Assembly (NCBI GenBank): GCA_964535025.1
Contig: CAZHRW010000172.1
Coordinates: 1-5,874 of the forward strand
Origin: JAAYZK01 sp964535025
GTDB lineage: Bacteria; Planctomycetota; Phycisphaerae; SM23-33; FEN-1343
Reading direction: 5' to 3'
DNA length: 5,874 bases
The notes under the pieces were generated by a model. It made no database searches and had not been told where the DNA came from. It was given only the letters and a program-made list of their open reading frames with translations. The position numbers and the translations under genes were made by a program. Shown one piece after another: positions 1 through 5,847 of this stretch. Every line of letters starts with the position of its first letter. Position 1 is the stretch's first letter.

Positions 1-9
1 GCCCGCCAT
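1..9 (-). CDS. Start of an unidentified gene leaving the window
   Basis: Only the first three codons (Met-Ala-Gly) are present, so no function can be given. The start is supported by AAGGAG at 15-20 on the minus strand, five bases ahead of the ATG at 9-7. The gap to the stop of the exported-protein gene is 53 bases. A short hairpin (22-28 with 34-40, one G-U pair in the minus-strand RNA) lies in that gap but has no T-run behind it. The two genes are therefore probably co-transcribed from the promoter at 580-608. The call rests on the ribosome site and spacing alone. Confidence 0.4.
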
Positions 10-62
10 CTTGTCTCCTTCCTGAGCCACGCCGGCCCAGTCTATCCGGAGACGATTCCACC

Positions 63-440
63 TTAAACCAGCGCCCAGTTTGCGGGGACAAGCTCAGACC
101 AACCATCGGTCAACGGCAAGCCGAAGTTCACGAAGAGCTGCCTAATCTCGGGTTCCGTGGCCACGCGCCAACCAGCAAACTCCCCGCCGGTACCGAGTTT
201 CCCCTTTATGTCGTTGTAGGACCTCCCGATGGTTTCCGTTACGTCAAGCCACAGTTTTGCAGTTGAAAGGTCGAGAATGGCACCCGAGTGGCTCGCCGGA
301 CACAGCGGATGCCCGTCAGCGTCCACAACCTGCCCCTGAAGCCCACTGTCAGCTAGCGTGAGCCCATTGCAGGTGAAGACTGTGACGATGACCGTTAGCA
401 CAGAGACAACCCATAGCCACGCGAGCGATTGCCTGAACAT
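63..440 (-). CDS. Small exported protein with a WLD...GWR...F type domain
   Basis: This encodes 125 residues. Residues about 1-30 (MFRQSLAWLWVV and a long hydrophobic run, ending near NGLTLADS) look like a Sec signal peptide, with possible signal peptidase cleavage after TLA. The mature part of about 95 residues begins GQVVDADGHPL. It then carries LWLDVTET, SYNDI, GTGGEFAGWRVATEPEI and LFVNFG, a pattern I recognise from exported proteins that often end in a PEP-CTERM sorting signal. This protein ends shortly after the domain (ELVPANWALV) and has no such signal. I chose the ATG at 440 because AAAGGAGG lies six bases ahead of it and the hydrophobic segment then starts at once. An in-frame ATG at 491 would add 17 residues, mostly Arg and Trp. 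The role is unknown; it is probably periplasmic or surface-exposed. It reads away from the phage-like operon and looks like host sequence. Confidence 0.75.
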   Translation of the reverse strand: MFRQSLAWLWVVSVLTVIVTVFTCNGLTLADSGLQGQVVDADGHPLCPASHSGAILDLSTAKLWLDVTETIGRSYNDIKGKLGTGGEFAGWRVATEPEIRQLFVNFGLPLTDGWSELVPANWALV

Positions 441-446
441 CCATGG

Positions 447-454
447 CCTCCTTT
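447..454 (-). promoter_or_regulatory. Ribosome binding site deciding the exported-protein start
   Basis: The minus strand reads AAAGGAGG, six bases before the ATG at 440. An overlapping ATG at 444-442 is in another frame. This site favours 440 over the upstream in-frame ATG at 491, which has no comparable site. Confidence 0.8.
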
Positions 455-579
455 CGAGCGTTCTGCGAGATCCCCGGGATGCCCAGTGCATCGGCGGGGA
501 GAACCCGCAAAAATCGATGCCCCCCGATGGGTGCTTCCGTTATAGAGCAAGCGAAATCACCGCTCGGAGAGACTTGTAT

Positions 580-608
580 AATCTACCCCCCCCCCCGAGG
601 TTTGTCAA
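580..608 (-). promoter_or_regulatory. Sigma70-type promoter with a G11 spacer tract
   Basis: On the minus strand a perfect TTGACA (608-603) is followed by a 17-base spacer and TAGATT (585-580). TAGATT matches the -10 consensus at four of six positions, including the A at position 2 and the final T. Eleven of the 17 spacer bases are one G homopolymer (596-586). It is oriented to transcribe the exported-protein gene with a leader of roughly 130 bases. The 17-base spacing is the preferred one for sigma70 promoters, and gain or loss of a G would change it, as in known phase-variable promoters. That use here is inference. Confidence 0.6.
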
Positions 609-863
609 GCGCAAAGTTCGGAAGCCATGCTGAAGCAACAGACTACGGCACTTACCATTTAGCCAGAACGCATTGAAACCCGGGCAACATCCGAAGTTGC
701 CGGAGATTCCTGCGAAGGATCGGCTCGCCGCCGTTCGGATGGAGGGGCATCGTCGGAATGTGACGGGAGAGGCGTGGAAGGGTCTTCGCCCGGCTTCCGC
801 ACGCAGGAAGATGGAACACTGACAGGAACCCGCGAGAATCCCCCGATGGAATCGGTTCCGTAG

Positions 864-878
864 AACATGTAAGATGTT
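864..878. promoter_or_regulatory. Small dyad AACAT-N5-ATGTT, possible operator
   Basis: AACAT and ATGTT form a perfect 5-base dyad separated by GTAAG, about 130 bases before the first gene of the rightward operon. Its size and place would suit an operator for a helix-turn-helix protein. It is short enough to be chance. Confidence 0.2.
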
Positions 879-935
879 GTGCAGAAATAGCTTGCATAGC
901 GACAAGAAAAAAACTTCCGCCCCGTTTTACGAATC

Positions 936-978
936 GCCCCTCTCGCGGGAAACAAGTGAGTAGAGGGGCATGGTGCCC
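936..978 (+). promoter_or_regulatory. Two competing hairpins in the operon leader
   Basis: GCCCCTCT (936-943) pairs perfectly with AGAGGGGC (962-969) around an 18-base loop. A second, smaller hairpin GGGCA-TGG-TGCCC (966-978) uses four of the same bases, so the two cannot form together. The ribosome site at 995-1000 follows. This layout could be a leader switch or an operator. No T-run follows, so it is not a simple terminator. Confidence 0.3.
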
Positions 979-1006
979 ACGGTAACCTTAAGGCAAGGAG
1001 ATCACG

Positions 1007-1549
1007 ATGGATCGGATCGGTCTGACATTCGAGGAGTACGCTGAGTTGAAGGTTCGGCCGCGCGTGGGCGCTGACGCCGCGTTCCAGCATGCGGCGGAGA
1101 TGACGTTGGCGGAGATGACGTTGGCGGAGATGTTCCCGATGACGCTGATGGCGGCCTCCAGCCACCTGCGGTCGCGGGGCTACGACTGCCGGCCGGCGAT
1201 GCTGGAGGTGCTGGTCCGCGATGGCGTCGTGAAGCCCGCCGGGCCGGATGCCTGGTCTCAGGCCGACGTGGACGTTGCCGCCCAGCACTTCGAGGACTGC
1301 GACCTGCTGACCCCGTATGCCGCGATGTGCCAGACGCTGGGGTGCCGGTACGTCGACTTCCTCAAGCCGCTGCGCGAGGCGGCGGACCGCGAGTCGGCCA
1401 AGTACGGGCGGGTCATTCCCGACGACGACCAGTACTTCGTGATGCACCGCATCCCGCCGCGCGGCGGGGACGATGCCCACGACGCGATCCTCAGCTTCAC
1501 GCTCTGCGACGACATTCGGGAGCGGATCGAGCGCGGCGAGGAGGTCTAA
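1007..1549 (+). CDS. Unrecognised 180-residue protein, possible DNA-binding
   Basis: This is the first gene of the rightward operon. The start is set by AAGGAG at 995-1000, six bases ahead of the ATG. Residues about 30-42 are a short repeat (AEMTL AEMTL AEM) from a 15-base DNA duplication. Residues about 45-95, ending in a segment like DGVVKPAGPDAWSQADVD, have the helix-plus-wing feel of a MerR-type or other winged helix-turn-helix. Residues about 102-125 (TPYAAMCQTLGCRYVDFLKPL) could form a second helical pair. The C-terminus is acidic and ends ERIERGEEV. It has no signal peptide, membrane segment or catalytic motif I recognise. Its stop abuts the ATG of the sigma-like gene. A regulatory role is plausible from position and shape but is inference. 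An early accessory phage protein is an alternative. Confidence 0.8.
   Translation: MDRIGLTFEEYAELKVRPRVGADAAFQHAAEMTLAEMTLAEMFPMTLMAASSHLRSRGYDCRPAMLEVLVRDGVVKPAGPDAWSQADVDVAAQHFEDCDLLTPYAAMCQTLGCRYVDFLKPLREAADRESAKYGRVIPDDDQYFVMHRIPPRGGDDAHDAILSFTLCDDIRERIERGEEV
1094..1132 (+). repeat. 15-base in-frame tandem repeat, 2.6 copies
   Basis: The unit GCGGAGATGACGTTG occurs at 1094-1108 and again at 1109-1123 with no mismatch. A partial third copy, GCGGAGATG, is at 1124-1132. It encodes AEMTL AEMTL AEM, so copy changes keep the reading frame. Identity at the DNA level suggests a recent duplication. Confidence 0.9.
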
Positions 1550-2176
1550 ATGACCTCCGAACCTCAGGAACTGAAACTGACGCCCGACCTGCTGGAGTAC
1601 GCCAAGGCGGTGGCGCTGAGACTGGCCCCCGATCACTGCAAGCCGCGCCTGGCCCGCCCCACGGCCGCGAAGTCCGACCTGGACGAGCGGCCGTGGGCCG
1701 ACCTGGTGCAGGAGGTCACCCTGCAACTGCTGAGGCGTCCTCCGAAGTACGACCCGGCACGGGGCGCTTCGCCCAAGACGCTCATCTACACCATCGTGCA
1801 GCGGGCGGTCATGAAGTACGGCGCTCGCCAGGCGAAGCATGAACAGCGGTACAGACAGCCTCCCGACACGGTTGTGTTGTCGGAGGGGCTGGAGGACGGC
1901 ACGGCGGACGAGACGCCGACGATGGAACTGGACACCGAGGGGCGTACCGCCGCGTTGACCAGGAGCCGCTGGAACCTCGACGACATCCTCATGTACGTCG
2001 ACAACGAGGACAGCCGGGCGCTGTGCAGGCTGGTGATCGAGTGCGGCGGCAACGTCAGCGTCGCGGCGCGGCGGCTGAAGCTCAGCGAGGGCACGGTGCG
2101 CTACCGCCTGAAGCTGCTGGCCCCGAAGTTGCGGGCGGCTGGATTCGATCCGTTTTCTCAAGGAGGAGTGACGTGA
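1550..2176 (+). CDS. Sigma-70-like factor with C-terminal helix-turn-helix
   Basis: This encodes 208 residues with a likely role in transcription initiation. Residues about 12-100 resemble sigma region 2: a helix LLEYAKAVALRLA, then DLVQEVTLQLL (51-61), YDPARGASPKTLIYTIVQRAV (67-87) and a basic stretch. Residues about 104-140 are an acidic linker. Residues about 153-197 carry a helix-turn-helix (GGNVSVAARRLKLSEGTVRY), which could be a region 4 equivalent but also resembles Fis-type helix-turn-helix domains. Length fits a small ECF-like or phage sigma factor. The ATG follows the previous stop directly, with AGGAGG at 1539-1544. The end overlaps the capsid start as GTGA. Promoter targets cannot be read from the window. 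A DNA-binding regulator without sigma activity is the main alternative. Confidence 0.8.
   Translation: MTSEPQELKLTPDLLEYAKAVALRLAPDHCKPRLARPTAAKSDLDERPWADLVQEVTLQLLRRPPKYDPARGASPKTLIYTIVQRAVMKYGARQAKHEQRYRQPPDTVVLSEGLEDGTADETPTMELDTEGRTAALTRSRWNLDDILMYVDNEDSRALCRLVIECGGNVSVAARRLKLSEGTVRYRLKLLAPKLRAAGFDPFSQGGVT
2160..2166 (+). promoter_or_regulatory. Ribosome site setting a GTG start for the capsid fusion
   Basis: AAGGAGG lies six bases before the GTG at 2173-2175. The GTG overlaps the TGA of the sigma-like gene (GTGA, 2173-2176), which indicates translational coupling. An ATG at 2023 in the same frame would overlap 150 bases of the sigma-like gene with an unnatural Arg- and Gln-rich segment, so it is not used. 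Confidence 0.85.
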
Positions 2177-4032
2177 CGGCAACCATCACGGAGGACGTAC
2201 TGGAGGTCAAGGAGGACCTGCTCCTCAGCGCCGCCGTCGACGTGAAGAAGATCCCGACGGTGACGATCATCGCCTACAACGGCGGGATCATGCGCGTGGG
2301 CACCTGGGGCGACGTGGTGATCGACCTGGCCGGGCTGGACTTGGCCGGGTCGGTCGCCATCCTCAGCGACCACGATTCCACGCGGCGCGGCATTGTCGGT
2401 CACGGACGGGCGCAGGTCATGGATGGCCGGCTCGTCGTGACCGGCAACATCTCGGCCACGACCTCGGCCGCGCGTGAGATCGTGGACGCCTCGAAGAACG
2501 GCTTTCCCTGGCAAGCCAGCGTCGGCGTCGAAATCCTCGACCGCCGCCAGGTGCGCGCCGGCGAGACGGTCGTGGCCAACGGCAAGAGCATCAAGGCGAC
2601 GGGCAGCGGCTTCATGCTGGTGAGCAAGGGCCGGTTGCGGGAAGTGAGCATCGTTGGAATCGGCTGCGACGGCAACACGGCTGTGGCCATCGCGGCCTCA
2701 AAGATGAAGGAGAAGAGCATGGAAGCTCAGGTTCAGGAAGCGGAAGTCCAGGCCCAGGACGGCCTGGACATAGAGGCGGCCGAGGCGAAGCGCATCGCCA
2801 ACGTGGCCGCCATCTGCGAGAGGCACCCGGAGATCAAGGCGAAGGCGATCTCCGAGGGCTGGGACGAGAACAAGGCCGAGTTGGAGGTCCTGCGGGCCAG
2901 CAGGCCGAAGGTGCCGGCGGCGCACATTGCGGAGCGCCCCAGCAGCGCGGCGACGCTGGAGGCGGCGATCCTGACGCACATGGGCATGTCGTCGCTTGGT
3001 GAAAACATGCTTGGCGCGGCGGCGATGGAGGGCGCGTCGATGCTGGGCGCGACCAGCATGCTCGACCTGTGCCGCGCCGCCCTCGTGGCCGACGGCGTCG
3101 AGGCCCCGCGCGGACGCCTTGAAATGGTCAAGGCCGCCTTGAGCACCTACTCGCTGCCGACGGCGTTGTCCAACGTGGCGAACAAGGTGCTGCTGGACAG
3201 CTACAACGAAACGCCGGCGACCTGGCGGGCCTTCTGCGCCATCCGCAACGTGCCTGACTTCAAGGTCAACACGGCGATCCGGCCGAGCTTCTCGACGCCG
3301 CTGGAGCAGCTGGCCCCGGGCGGTGAGTTCAAGCACGGCACGGTGGGCGAGTGGTTCGTGCAGTACGCCATCGACACCTTCGGCAAGATGCTGGAGATCG
3401 ACCGGCGCGACATCATCAACGACGACCTCAGCGTGTTCAGCGACACCGCGCAGGCCCTGGGCCGGTCGGCCGTCAGGCGGCTGAGCGACCTGGTGTACGA
3501 GACCTTGCTGGCCAACGCGGGCGGGTTCTTCAGCGTCGGCAACGGCAACTACTTCGACGGGGCCGACAGCGCCCTCTCGTTCGACGGCCTGGCCAAGGCC
3601 ATCATGCTCATGCGGACCCAGCGCGACGATGAGGACAACGATCTTGACCTCAAGCCCGCCACGCTGCTGGTGCCGCCGGAGTTGGAGACGATGGCCCGGG
3701 CGCTGCTCAACAGCGAGTACATCCAGCGGGCCGTGGACGTGCCCACGGGCAACTCGCTGAGGCAGGCGGTGAACCTGGAGGTCGAGCCGCGTCTGGCGAA
3801 CACGGCCAAGTTCGGCTCGGCCGCCAGCACGACGCACTGGTACCTTCTCACCGGCCCGTCGCTGGCCCCGATGGTCGTGGCCTTCTTGAACGGCCAGCAG
3901 ACGCCCACCGTCGAGTACTTCGGCCTGGACGCCAACGTCGAGCGCCTGGCGGCGGCGTGGCGCGTCTACCACGACTTCGGCACCGCGTTGTGCGATCCCC
4001 GTGCCGCCGTCCGCAGCAAGGGCCAGGCATAA
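2173..4032 (+). CDS. Prohead protease / major capsid protein fusion
   Basis: This encodes 619 residues. Residues about 25-177 look like an HK97-type prohead serine protease. A likely catalytic His67 lies in AILSDHDS and a likely catalytic Ser116 in WQASVGVE. The domain closes with the family-typical LREVSIVGIGCDGNTAV (155-171). Residues about 178-325 are helical and rich in Ala, Glu and Met, fitting a scaffold or delta segment. Residues about 326-619 look like an HK97-fold capsid of the Mu gpT type, ending in FGLDANVERLAAAWRVYHDFG and CDPRAAVRSKG. The protease would mature the shell by cutting the scaffold. Such fusions are known in phages. A second strong ribosome site inside the gene (2707-2712, ATG 2719) falls exactly between protease and scaffold. 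Catalytic residues are assigned by pattern, not alignment. Confidence 0.92.
   Translation: MTATITEDVLEVKEDLLLSAAVDVKKIPTVTIIAYNGGIMRVGTWGDVVIDLAGLDLAGSVAILSDHDSTRRGIVGHGRAQVMDGRLVVTGNISATTSAAREIVDASKNGFPWQASVGVEILDRRQVRAGETVVANGKSIKATGSGFMLVSKGRLREVSIVGIGCDGNTAVAIAASKMKEKSMEAQVQEAEVQAQDGLDIEAAEAKRIANVAAICERHPEIKAKAISEGWDENKAELEVLRASRPKVPAAHIAERPSSAATLEAAILTHMGMSSLGENMLGAAAMEGASMLGATSMLDLCRAALVADGVEAPRGRLEMVKAALSTYSLPTALSNVANKVLLDSYNETPATWRAFCAIRNVPDFKVNTAIRPSFSTPLEQLAPGGEFKHGTVGEWFVQYAIDTFGKMLEIDRRDIINDDLSVFSDTAQALGRSAVRRLSDLVYETLLANAGGFFSVGNGNYFDGADSALSFDGLAKAIMLMRTQRDDEDNDLDLKPATLLVPPELETMARALLNSEYIQRAVDVPTGNSLRQAVNLEVEPRLANTAKFGSAASTTHWYLLTGPSLAPMVVAFLNGQQTPTVEYFGLDANVERLAAAWRVYHDFGTALCDPRAAVRSKGQA
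2707..2721 (+). promoter_or_regulatory. Internal ribosome site and start for protease-free capsid
   Basis: AAGGAG (2707-2712) lies six bases before an in-frame ATG (2719-2721), which is codon 183 of the fusion. The position is the junction between the end of the protease domain and the scaffold-like segment. Use of this start would give a 437-residue scaffold-capsid protein. The geometry matches the true starts of the neighbouring genes, but use in the cell is inference. Confidence 0.5.
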
Positions 4033-4046
4033 GCCATCCATGGCGC

Positions 4047-4090
4047 GAGGGGCGGGGTGACCTTGCGGCCCCCGCCCCTCCGCTCCTTTT
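4047..4090 (+). terminator. Strong hairpin after the capsid gene, possible partial terminator
   Basis: GAGGGGCGGGG (4047-4057) pairs perfectly with CCCCGCCCCTC (4070-4080), giving an 11-base GC-rich stem with a 12-base loop. A weak T-run, TTTT at 4087-4090, follows after CGCTCC, so termination may be only partial. It could lower expression of downstream genes relative to capsid or protect the capsid mRNA 3' end. Confidence 0.45.
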
Positions 4091-4096
4091 CGGAGG
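4077..4096 (+). promoter_or_regulatory. Hairpin that hides the ribosome site of the 58-residue gene
   Basis: CCTCCG (4077-4082) is complementary to CGGAGG (4091-4096), which is the ribosome site for the ATG at 4102. The left arm shares four bases with the larger hairpin at 4047-4080, so forming one would displace the other and free the ribosome site. Regulation through this switch is inference. Confidence 0.35.
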
Positions 4097-4101
4097 GCAT
4101 C

Positions 4102-4278
4102 ATGATCGTCAAGGACGACGAGCTTCTCACCCGCCGCATCGGCAAGCTGGACTTCACCGTCGAGCGCGCCGAACACACCGGCGAGTCGCAGCAGCGATGG
4201 GACCGCCGCGCCGAAGCCCTGACCGCCTGGCTGCTGGCCGAGTGGCAGCGCGAGCGGCAGGACTTCCGCAACAACTGA
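4102..4278 (+). CDS. Unrecognised 58-residue charged protein
   Basis: I do not recognise this protein. It is highly charged, beginning MIVKDDELLTRRIGKLDF, and its second half (residues about 28-53, QQRWDRRAEALTAWLLAEWQ and onward) should form an amphipathic helix with several Trp. It has no signal peptide or metal-binding cysteines. The start at 4102 is chosen because GGAGG (4092-4096) lies five bases ahead. An upstream in-frame GTG at 4057 would sit inside the hairpin and add a Pro-rich segment. Its stop is 12 bases before the ATPase start, whose ribosome site AAAGGAGG begins at the last base of this gene's stop codon, so the two are probably coupled. A small partner of the capsid or of the ATPase is conceivable, but nothing in the sequence shows which. 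Confidence 0.65.
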   Translation: MIVKDDELLTRRIGKLDFTVERAEHTGESQQRWDRRAEALTAWLLAEWQRERQDFRNN

Positions 4279-4290
4279 AAGGAGGGCGCG

Positions 4291-5847
4291 ATGGTCGCGC
4301 TGACGACCGACGTGTGGCTGCGGGCGTACGAGGACGCCTGCGAGTACGCCGACACGCCGGAGAGAATGCAGGCCGAGCAGGCCTACCGCCGCAGCTTCCT
4401 GGACGCCGCCCGCATCGCCGCCAGGTGGAACGAGCCCGACAGGGAGATGCTCCAGGCGGCGTGGAACCAGCGCCGCTCCGCGCGCCGCGCCGCCGAGATC
4501 GAGGCCGACGGGCTGATCTACTACAGGCCCGGCCACGCCGTGTCGGCGGCCAGGGCTCGCGGGAAGGTGCAGGCGTTCGAGCACGTCGCGCAGGCGTGGG
4601 AGGAACTGAACCGGCGGGGCATGTCCGACGAGGCCATCGCCGCCTTCGCGCTGCCCGTGTGGCTCGAGGGCGTCGAGCAGTGGGCGGCGAGGGAGATCGA
4701 CCCGGCGAAGATCCACATTCCGCCCTGGATGAGCCAAATGATCGACGACAAGCAGATCGCGACCGCGACGAGGGAAGCCCCGCAGCGCGAGGTGCCGGAG
4801 CCGCCCATCGGCGTGTCGATGCCCTCGATGCGGTCGGTGCGGGAGCTTCTGTGCATGTTCACCGACCTGCGCAGGCCCGTCATCCACGGGCTGCTTCGCG
4901 AGGGCGAGGTGATGAACATCATCGCGCCGCCCAAGACGGGCAAGAGCTGGCTGGCGACCGACCTGGCCCTCACCGTGGCGACCGGCGGCACCTGGCTCAA
5001 CGCCTTCAAGACCGTCCAGGGCGACGTCCTGGTCATCGACAACGAGCTGCACCCCGAGACCACCGCCCACCGCATCCCGATGGTGGCCGACGCCCGCGGC
5101 CTGGACCTGGACGCCTTCTGCGACCGCGTGTGCGTCGACAACCTGCGCGGCCGGCTCCAGGACCTGCTGGCGATGGAGGCCTACTTCACGGCCATCCAGC
5201 CGGGCCGGTTCAAGCTGATCGTGCTGGACGCGTTCTACAGGTTCGTGCCGCGCGGCACCGACGAAAACGACAACGCGACCATCGCGATGCTCTACAACCA
5301 CCTGGATCGCCACGCCGCCCGGCTGGGCTGCTGCTTCGTGCTGATCCACCACGCCAGCAAGGGCAACCAGTCGGGCAAGCTCGTCACCGACGTCGGCGCT
5401 GGTGCCGGCAGCCAGAGCCGGGCCACCGACACGCACCTGGTGCTTCGAGCCCACGAAGAAGATGGCGTGGTCGTCCTGGACGCGGCGGTTCGCTCCTGGC
5501 CGCCGATGGAGGCCCGCTGCCTGCGCTGGGACTTCCCCGTGTTCAACCCCGCGCCCGACCTGGACCCGGCGGCGCTTCGGCCCGAGCGCCCGCGCCGCCG
5601 CAAGGAGAACAAGGGCAGCGATGGCAGCGATGCCAAGCCGCCGTGGACGGCCCGGCGGTTCGCCGAGGCGTTCTTCAGTGCCGATCCGGCGGGCAAGGCG
5701 TCCGTCGTCGCCCTGGCGGTCGAGGCGGGCCTGAGCCAGCGGCAGGCCAACACGCTGCTGTCGGCCGCCGAGGCGCAGAACTTCATCCGCCGCCAGGAGG
5801 TCGAGGGCGACCGCCGCCGGGTCAACTTCGTGCGGGCGGGCGGGTGA
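4291..5847 (+). CDS. RepA-like AAA ATPase with C-terminal winged helix
   Basis: This encodes 518 residues. Residues about 1-165 are an Arg- and Ala-rich helical extension I cannot assign. Residues about 195-420 are a RecA-fold ATPase of the RepA/AAA_25 type. The Walker A motif is APPKTGKS (212-219), VLVIDNE (247-252) carries a likely catalytic Glu, the Walker B motif is LIVLD (309-313), and LIHHASKG (351-358) is the conserved His motif of hexameric RepA helicases. VGAGAGSQSRATD follows, where the family has its Gly/Ser-rich loop. A basic linker (about 425-450, with a doubled GSD from a 9-base repeat at 5614-5631) leads to a winged-helix-like end (451-518). The likely role is in replication of the element's DNA as a helicase or helicase loader. 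AAAGGAGG (4278-4285) sets the start. A phage regulatory or recombination ATPase is the alternative. Confidence 0.92.
   Translation: MVALTTDVWLRAYEDACEYADTPERMQAEQAYRRSFLDAARIAARWNEPDREMLQAAWNQRRSARRAAEIEADGLIYYRPGHAVSAARARGKVQAFEHVAQAWEELNRRGMSDEAIAAFALPVWLEGVEQWAAREIDPAKIHIPPWMSQMIDDKQIATATREAPQREVPEPPIGVSMPSMRSVRELLCMFTDLRRPVIHGLLREGEVMNIIAPPKTGKSWLATDLALTVATGGTWLNAFKTVQGDVLVIDNELHPETTAHRIPMVADARGLDLDAFCDRVCVDNLRGRLQDLLAMEAYFTAIQPGRFKLIVLDAFYRFVPRGTDENDNATIAMLYNHLDRHAARLGCCFVLIHHASKGNQSGKLVTDVGAGAGSQSRATDTHLVLRAHEEDGVVVLDAAVRSWPPMEARCLRWDFPVFNPAPDLDPAALRPERPRRRKENKGSDGSDAKPPWTARRFAEAFFSADPAGKASVVALAVEAGLSQRQANTLLSAAEAQNFIRRQEVEGDRRRVNFVRAGG

Larger units (their letters stand above)
441..1006. 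other. 566-base divergent intergenic region
   Basis: No convincing gene lies between the two divergent operons. Open frames here have poor composition and no good ribosome site. The region contains the leftward promoter (580-608), a C6 run at 520-525, a hairpin GGCAAC/GTTGCC (683-688 with 696-701), an inverted pair CATCCGAA/TTCGGATG (688-695 and 734-741), a small dyad at 864-878 and an inverted repeat at 936-969. I see no tRNA and no clear attachment-site repeat. I could not find a good sigma70 promoter for the rightward operon, which may therefore use another factor. The region is visibly richer in A and T than the genes to its right. Confidence 0.6.

Noticed and set aside
577..582. A perfect TATAAT on the plus strand
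   Set aside because: No -35-like sequence stands 16-18 bases upstream and the TG extension is misplaced. It overlaps the better-supported minus-strand promoter.
688..741. Inverted pair CATCCGAA/TTCGGATG as a possible integrase or regulator site
   Set aside because: Eight bases with a 38-base gap could arise by chance in a region this size, and nothing else marks it as a site.
540..905. A possible 121-residue minus-strand gene in the intergenic region
   Set aside because: It has no ribosome site I trust and no recognisable motif, its Cys/Arg/Ser-rich composition looks non-coding, and it spans the promoter and the G11 tract.
441..1006. Search for tRNA, CRISPR repeats or an attachment site at the element edge
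   Set aside because: I saw no cloverleaf, no regularly spaced repeats and no tRNA 3' end. The possible attachment repeat cannot be tested without the right end of the element.
2023..2172. An upstream in-frame ATG extension of the capsid fusion
   Set aside because: It would overlap the sigma-like gene deeply with an unnatural Arg/Gln-rich peptide. The GTG at 2173 has an ideal ribosome site and stop-start overlap.
659..2182. A 507-residue open frame on the minus strand opposite the first two operon genes
   Set aside because: It has low-complexity Arg/Leu/Val/Gln composition and no family resemblance. It crosses the whole leader region, and the opposite strand has strong ribosome sites and a sigma-like domain.
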